From Patescibacteria group bacterium (GTDB lineage: Bacteria; Patescibacteriota; Minisyncoccia; Phycocordibacterales; UBA2100), in assembly GCA_015491135.1 (NCBI GenBank), contig WFWK01000036.1, positions 1-24,826 on the forward strand: a DNA stretch of 24,826 bases. The letters are read 5' to 3'. Position 1 is the stretch's first letter; each line of letters starts with the position of its first letter. The notes below the pieces were generated by a model. The model was not told the origin of the DNA and did no database searches. It worked only from the letters and a program-made list of their open reading frames with translations. The position numbers were made by a program, and so were the translations under genes. Of the stretch, positions 22,211 to 24,826 are shown in pieces.

Positions 22211-23293
22211 ATGTTGCAAGAGATAAAAGACGAGAAAAACTACAACCCGCTTGAGCTTGATACTTACGCTCCGTTTCAGCAAGCCTGGTTTTACGGCACC
22301 TGGCACAAAAACAACAAAGAAGAAGTAAGGAGATTTGCTTTTGTAAAAAATGGCAAGACTTTGGTTTTATTTCAAGCATACAAATGTACAATTCCAAAAA
22401 TAGGATCTTATCTAACCATTCCTTACGGACCGATTATTTCAAAAGAGATTAATGAAAAAGATTTGAATGAGTTTTTAAACGATTTTTATGATTTACTGAA
22501 AAAAGAGAACTTAATATTCGCGCGACTTGATTTTTCACCTTCTCTTGCAGACTCGCCCTTATCTTTAAAAAAAGATGATGCCGACAAAATTTTAAAAACC
22601 CTCTCTTTACACAAACATGTCTTTAAAACACCTTGGTACGCAGTCCATGGGGCATGTTTTCAACCGCGCCGAGAGTGGGTTTTGCCACTTAACAAAACGG
22701 AAGATGAGCTTCTCTCAGGTATGCACCAGAAAACTCGCTACAACATACGACTTGCCTTTAAAAAACAAGTTGAAACGAAGATCATATCAGAGAATTTAAC
22801 AGATTACTTTGACGACTTCTACAGACTCCAAGAGTTGACCGCAAAAAGAAACGGCTTCTCTTTGCATGAGAGAAATTATTACAAATCCGTTTTACAAGAT
22901 GCAACAGAGCGTAAAAACGGATTTTTGGTTTTTGCGTATCATGAGAATGATCTTTTAACGGCAAATTTTGTTATAAATTACGGGAAAATAGCAATGTTCG
23001 CCTACGGAGGCTCCGTGCCTTTCAAAAGAAACTTAATGAGCAGTTACGCCACACACTGGAGTGGAATTGTGCATGCGAAATCTTTGGGTTTGGAGTTTTA
23101 CAATTTCGGCGGATACTTTGACGAGAAAGGACCGAAAGTAAAACCCGAGACACTCAAAGCGCGTTCGCGTTTTTCCGTCTTTAAGCGAAAATTCGGCGGT
23201 TTCAGTTGGGAACATTCTCCTTTTTATGATTTGGTTGCTAATCCATTTAAATACAAACTCTACATGTTGTACAAAAAGATTCGCCATGTCTAA
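22211..23293 (+). CDS. FemAB-family peptidoglycan bridge aminoacyltransferase
   Basis: 360 residues from the ATG at 22211. A double GNAT-like (FemX/FemAB) fold is indicated by LTIPYGPIIS, EWVLPLNKTEDELLSGM, the family signature MHQKTRYNIRLA, YRLQELTAKRNGFSLH, FVINYGKIAMFAYGGS and LGLEFYNFGGYF. Members use aminoacyl-tRNA to add residues to lipid II stem peptides, building interpeptide bridges; a few act on other acceptors. There is no transmembrane helix, so it is cytosolic. The MurE-like ligase follows 35 bases downstream on the same strand, which supports a peptidoglycan role. The amino acid used cannot be predicted. Confidence 0.88.
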   Translation: MLQEIKDEKNYNPLELDTYAPFQQAWFYGTWHKNNKEEVRRFAFVKNGKTLVLFQAYKCTIPKIGSYLTIPYGPIISKEINEKDLNEFLNDFYDLLKKENLIFARLDFSPSLADSPLSLKKDDADKILKTLSLHKHVFKTPWYAVHGACFQPRREWVLPLNKTEDELLSGMHQKTRYNIRLAFKKQVETKIISENLTDYFDDFYRLQELTAKRNGFSLHERNYYKSVLQDATERKNGFLVFAYHENDLLTANFVINYGKIAMFAYGGSVPFKRNLMSSYATHWSGIVHAKSLGLEFYNFGGYFDEKGPKVKPETLKARSRFSVFKRKFGGFSWEHSPFYDLVANPFKYKLYMLYKKIRHV

Positions 23294-23306
23294 ATTTACA
23301 CAAAAA

Positions 23307-23315
23307 TGATATAAT
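23307..23315 (+). promoter_or_regulatory. Extended -10 promoter of the MurE-like gene
   Basis: TATAAT at 23310-23315 with TG at 23307-23308. The ATG at 23329 follows 13 bases later, giving a leader of about 5-8 bases. The -35 is weak. The gene may thus be transcribed separately from the FemAB-like gene. Confidence 0.55.
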
Positions 23316-23328
23316 CAAACTACAGACC

Positions 23329-24612
23329 ATGAAAGTTAAAGAAAAAATAAAAACTTTTATTCCCAAATCTTTAATTTCATTTTATCATTTGACTTTGGTT
23401 TTTGTCTCGGCGCTCTGGTATCGTTTTCCAGCCAAAAAAATGACGATAGTTGCAATAACCGGAACAAAAGGGAAAACAACAACCGCAAACTTGCTATGGC
23501 AAATTCTCAACAAAAAAGAAAAAGCCGGACTTTTAAGCTCGGCTCTCCTCTCTTACGATGGAGAGGAGATAATCCCAAACAACATGCACATGACAATGCC
23601 GGGCAGATTCTTTATTCAGCAATCTCTCGCCAAGATGCTCAAAAACGGATGTAAATTTGCCGTGGTTGAGGTGACCTCCGAAGGTATAGCTCAGCATAGA
23701 AATAAATTTTTATTTCCTGATTTGGCCATTTTTACCAACCTCTCACCGGAGCATATAGAAAGCCACGGCTCTTATGAAAACTACAAACAAGCCAAGGGTT
23801 CTCTTTTTGCCCAAACAGCGTCCAACAAAGGAGCGATTTTGATAAACCGCGATGACAAAGAAGCGGAGTATTTTTTGTCGTTTCCAGCAAGAGTTAAAAA
23901 AACATACGGAACAGACGGAAGAAGCAACTACCAAATAAGCGATATAAAACCGTCTTTAACCTCGGTTTCTTTTTCGGTAAACGGTGTGCAATTTAGTATT
24001 CCTTTTGTGGGAAAGTTTCAAGCTACAAACGCGGCGGCGACGGCGGCCTCGGCCGATATGCTCTCTGTCTTTTCACTGCAACAGTCGGCGCAAATTTTAA
24101 AAGAAGCCGAAAGTATTCCCGGAAGAATGCAAGAGATAAACGAGGGGCAGGATTTTAGAGTTTTTGTTGACTACGCCCATGAAAAACTTTCAGTCAAGAA
24201 TGTTCTTAAAGTTGCCCGCACTCTTGCGCGAGAGAATTCCGTAATAGTTGTAACCGGAGCAACCGGCGGTATGCGCGACAAACAAAAAAGACAAGACATA
24301 GGGGAGCTTATTGCAAAATATGCAGACTACTCGGTAATAACAAACGAAGACCCATACGATGAAGATCCTCAGCAGATAATCAAAGAAGTTTGCAACTTTG
24401 CAAAAGAAGCGGGTGCAAATGCGGATAGGCTCTTTTGTATTACAGATAGAAAAAACGCGATAAAAAAAGCTTTTGAGATTGCCGACACCGGAGATGTGGT
24501 TTTGCTCTTGGGTAAAGGGTCGGAAACATTTATAATTCAAAACGGAAAACACATACCTCACAGCGACATACAAACCGCCAAAGAATTACTGAAAGAAATG
24601 CTGTCTTCTTAA
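23329..24612 (+). CDS. MurE-like Mur ligase lacking the usual N-terminal domain
   Basis: 427 residues, against about 480-500 for MurE. The first 38 residues form a hydrophobic segment (LISFYHLTLVFVSALWY) instead of the UDP-sugar-binding domain 1. The core ligase begins at once with GTKGKTTT (45-52, ATP loop). TSEGIAQHR, IFTNLSPEHIESHGSYENY and YKQAKGSLF (central domain, including the Lys normally carbamylated) follow, then VDYAHEKLSVKNVL, VTGATGGMRDKQKR and the C-terminal substrate site TNEDPYDEDP, where meso-Dap MurE has DNPR. Expected reaction: ATP-dependent addition of the third amino acid to UDP-MurNAc-dipeptide, but the missing domain and changed motif leave substrate and amino acid open. 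Follows the FemAB-like gene. Confidence 0.85.
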   Translation: MKVKEKIKTFIPKSLISFYHLTLVFVSALWYRFPAKKMTIVAITGTKGKTTTANLLWQILNKKEKAGLLSSALLSYDGEEIIPNNMHMTMPGRFFIQQSLAKMLKNGCKFAVVEVTSEGIAQHRNKFLFPDLAIFTNLSPEHIESHGSYENYKQAKGSLFAQTASNKGAILINRDDKEAEYFLSFPARVKKTYGTDGRSNYQISDIKPSLTSVSFSVNGVQFSIPFVGKFQATNAAATAASADMLSVFSLQQSAQILKEAESIPGRMQEINEGQDFRVFVDYAHEKLSVKNVLKVARTLARENSVIVVTGATGGMRDKQKRQDIGELIAKYADYSVITNEDPYDEDPQQIIKEVCNFAKEAGANADRLFCITDRKNAIKKAFEIADTGDVVLLLGKGSETFIIQNGKHIPHSDIQTAKELLKEMLSS

Positions 24613-24826
24613 GTCAAACCTTTTTCCAAGATCTCTAGCATTTTTTTATACCTAAAAGACCGCAGTTTAGGAAATGTCTCCATATTTGCAAGTGACCAAA
24701 TAAGGCGCAAAAATCTAAATTCGTTTTTAAACTCCGAGATGGGCAAAAACCCTCGCTTTTTACACACTCTGTCTAAAGTTTCAAAATAAACCAGTTTTTG
24801 CTCTTCTGTAAACGAGTATTCGGCGA
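24609..24826 (-). CDS. Unidentified protein, C-terminal part (5' end beyond the window)
   Basis: The frame is open from the window edge to a TAA at 24611-24609, giving 71 C-terminal residues that start around AEYSFTEEQKLVYFETLDRV and end in LEILEKGLT. The segment is highly charged and helical, without a motif I recognise. Codon use resembles the neighbours. Its stop overlaps the stop of the MurE-like gene in a shared TTAA (24609-24612). Not nameable from this fragment. Confidence 0.65.
   Translation of the reverse strand, partial: AEYSFTEEQKLVYFETLDRVCKKRGFLPISEFKNEFRFLRLIWSLANMETFPKLRSFRYKKMLEILEKGLT

Overview
This is an AT-rich, very gene-dense bacterial window that looks like Candidate Phyla Radiation (Patescibacteria), most likely Parcubacteria. 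The reasons are many short hypothetical membrane proteins, exported proteins combining peptidoglycan-binding and PKD-like domains, an array of TrbC/VirB2-like two-helix proteins, a short MurE-like ligase and a phosphoketolase/acetate kinase pair. TGA is used as a stop in several ATGA gene overlaps (7042-7045, 12276-12279, 15642-15645), so this is not a lineage that recodes UGA. The lineage is inferred from gene content, not from a marker phylogeny.

Layout. 1-5851 (minus strand): peptidoglycan-binding exported protein, TruB-like pseudouridine synthase, HD-domain phosphohydrolase, phosphoketolase, acetate kinase and the start of a sugar nucleotidyltransferase. Phosphoketolase plus acetate kinase form a two-enzyme ATP-yielding module. 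5850-6701 (plus): a DUF4105-type membrane-anchored putative cysteine peptidase, whose ATG overlaps the opposite-strand ATG of the peptidoglycan-binding gene. 6719-7327 (minus): a HicA-type toxin and a ribbon-helix-helix antitoxin behind a perfect palindromic operator. 7381-8074: terminators, tRNA-Ser(GCU) and a DUF4430 membrane protein. 8075-10707 (plus): a YfcE-like phosphodiesterase and RecG. 10765-13925 (minus): two overlapping genes for secreted multi-PKD proteins. 13926-14472: about 550 bases of non-coding DNA packed with inverted repeats. 14473-14730: divergent tRNA-Lys(CUU) and tRNA-Leu(UAG) plus a strong bidirectional terminator. 14749-17648 (minus): a membrane-anchored solute-binding-like protein followed by five small two-helix membrane proteins, several of them VirB2/TrbC-like. 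17715-18365 (minus): a SAM methyltransferase. 18431-18543: a second repeat-rich element at the gyrA 3' end. 18536-22084 (minus): a degenerate metallo-beta-lactamase-fold protein, a small membrane protein and GyrA. 22211-24612 (plus): a FemAB-like peptidoglycan-bridge enzyme and a MurE-like ligase. 24609-24826 (minus): the 3' end of an unidentified gene.

Main themes. (1) Much of the window concerns the cell envelope: wall ligase and branching enzymes, peptidoglycan-binding and PKD surface proteins, a DUF4105 protein and a probable pilus-like or secretion-like operon. (2) At least eight transcription-unit starts have a -10 hexamer 6-7 bases before the ATG and no Shine-Dalgarno sequence, which predicts widespread leaderless mRNAs. 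The extreme case is 5849-5852, where two divergent leaderless genes share the sequence CATG as overlapping start codons. (3) Two non-coding elements, 14231-14326 and 18431-18543, have elaborate nested inverted repeats not explained by any gene. (4) The solute-binding-like/VirB2-like operon has no visible ABC transporter partner and is the best candidate for a little-described system.
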